From assembly GCA_002382645.1 (NCBI GenBank), contig DFYP01000008.1:225-5640 (forward strand): 5,416 nucleotides of DNA, in the 5' to 3' direction. The translations under genes and the position numbers were made by a program. The notes below the pieces were generated by a model. That model searched no databases, had not been told where the DNA came from, and was given only the letters and a program-made list of their open reading frames with translations. Of this stretch, positions 5,361 to 5,416 are shown piece after piece; the first letter of the stretch is position 1; each line of letters starts with the position of its first letter. Source of the stretch: Desulfovibrio sp. UBA4079 (GTDB taxonomy: Bacteria; Desulfobacterota; Desulfovibrionia; Desulfovibrionales; Desulfovibrionaceae).

Positions 5361-5396
5361 TGCCTCCGGCGGCCAGGGCATGGCCCTGGACCTTAT
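5361..5396 (+). terminator. Terminator-like hairpin in a Desulfovibrio-type intergenic repeat
   Basis: Nine bases after the VOC stop, TGCCTCCGGCGGCC leads into a perfect 7-bp stem, CCAGGGC (5373-5379) with GCCCTGG (5383-5389), and a 3-base ATG loop. One further G-C pair (5371/5391) lies beyond a mismatch. The tail CTTATTGT is only partly T-rich, so termination may be weak. I recall the leading string as a recurrent post-gene element in Desulfovibrio genomes. Confidence 0.55.
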
Positions 5397-5416
5397 TGTG
5401 GCGCGGATTCGCTGGG

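Overview
The window is a GC-rich bacterial chromosomal segment with densely packed genes. It holds two divergent transcription units around a 133-base intergenic region. The likely source is a sulfate-reducing deltaproteobacterium of the Desulfovibrio group (Desulfobacterota). This rests on codon style, on a good sigma-54-type promoter match, and mainly on the string TGCCTCCGGCGGCCAGGG followed by a hairpin at the right edge, which I recall as a very common post-gene terminator repeat in Desulfovibrio genomes. The assignment is from memory, not from a search.

Left, minus strand (3740 down to 122): a four-gene operon with almost no spacing. In order of transcription it encodes a UbiA-superfamily membrane prenyltransferase resembling decaprenyl-phosphate phosphoribosyltransferase (2847-3740), a four-helix EamA/SMR-type small transporter resembling ArnE/ArnF (2487-2837), a 591-residue GT-C/GT39-like membrane glycosyltransferase (712-2487), and a HAD-IB phosphatase (122-715). 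The junctions are 9 bases, a 1-base TGATG overlap and a 4-base GTGA overlap. The genes read as a complete lipid-linked pentose module: join phosphoribose from PRPP to polyprenyl phosphate, remove the 5-phosphate, flip the lipid-linked sugar across the membrane, and transfer it to an acceptor outside. No 2'-epimerase pair (DprE1/DprE2 type) is in the operon. The final sugar could therefore be ribofuranose, or arabinofuranose if the epimerases are elsewhere. The operon ends in a 121-base region that is one nested imperfect inverted repeat with two terminator-like hairpins.

Middle (3741-3873): candidate promoters face both ways. A near-consensus -24/-12 (sigma-54) element faces the prenyltransferase, and a sigma-70-like promoter faces the lipoprotein gene. 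Both predicted start points lie within a few bases of the start codons, so both mRNAs may be (nearly) leaderless.

Right, plus strand (3874-5352): an outer-membrane-type lipoprotein with an unrecognised central domain and a C-terminal PDZ domain, then a VOC (glyoxalase-like) metalloprotein with an intact His/Glu/His/Glu site and a Pro-rich then Lys-rich tail. The two genes are 9 bases apart and share a ribosome binding site overlapping the first stop codon. Their link to the glycosylation operon is not evident. A terminator-like hairpin follows at 5371-5391. No tRNA, rRNA, CRISPR array or insertion sequence gene was seen.
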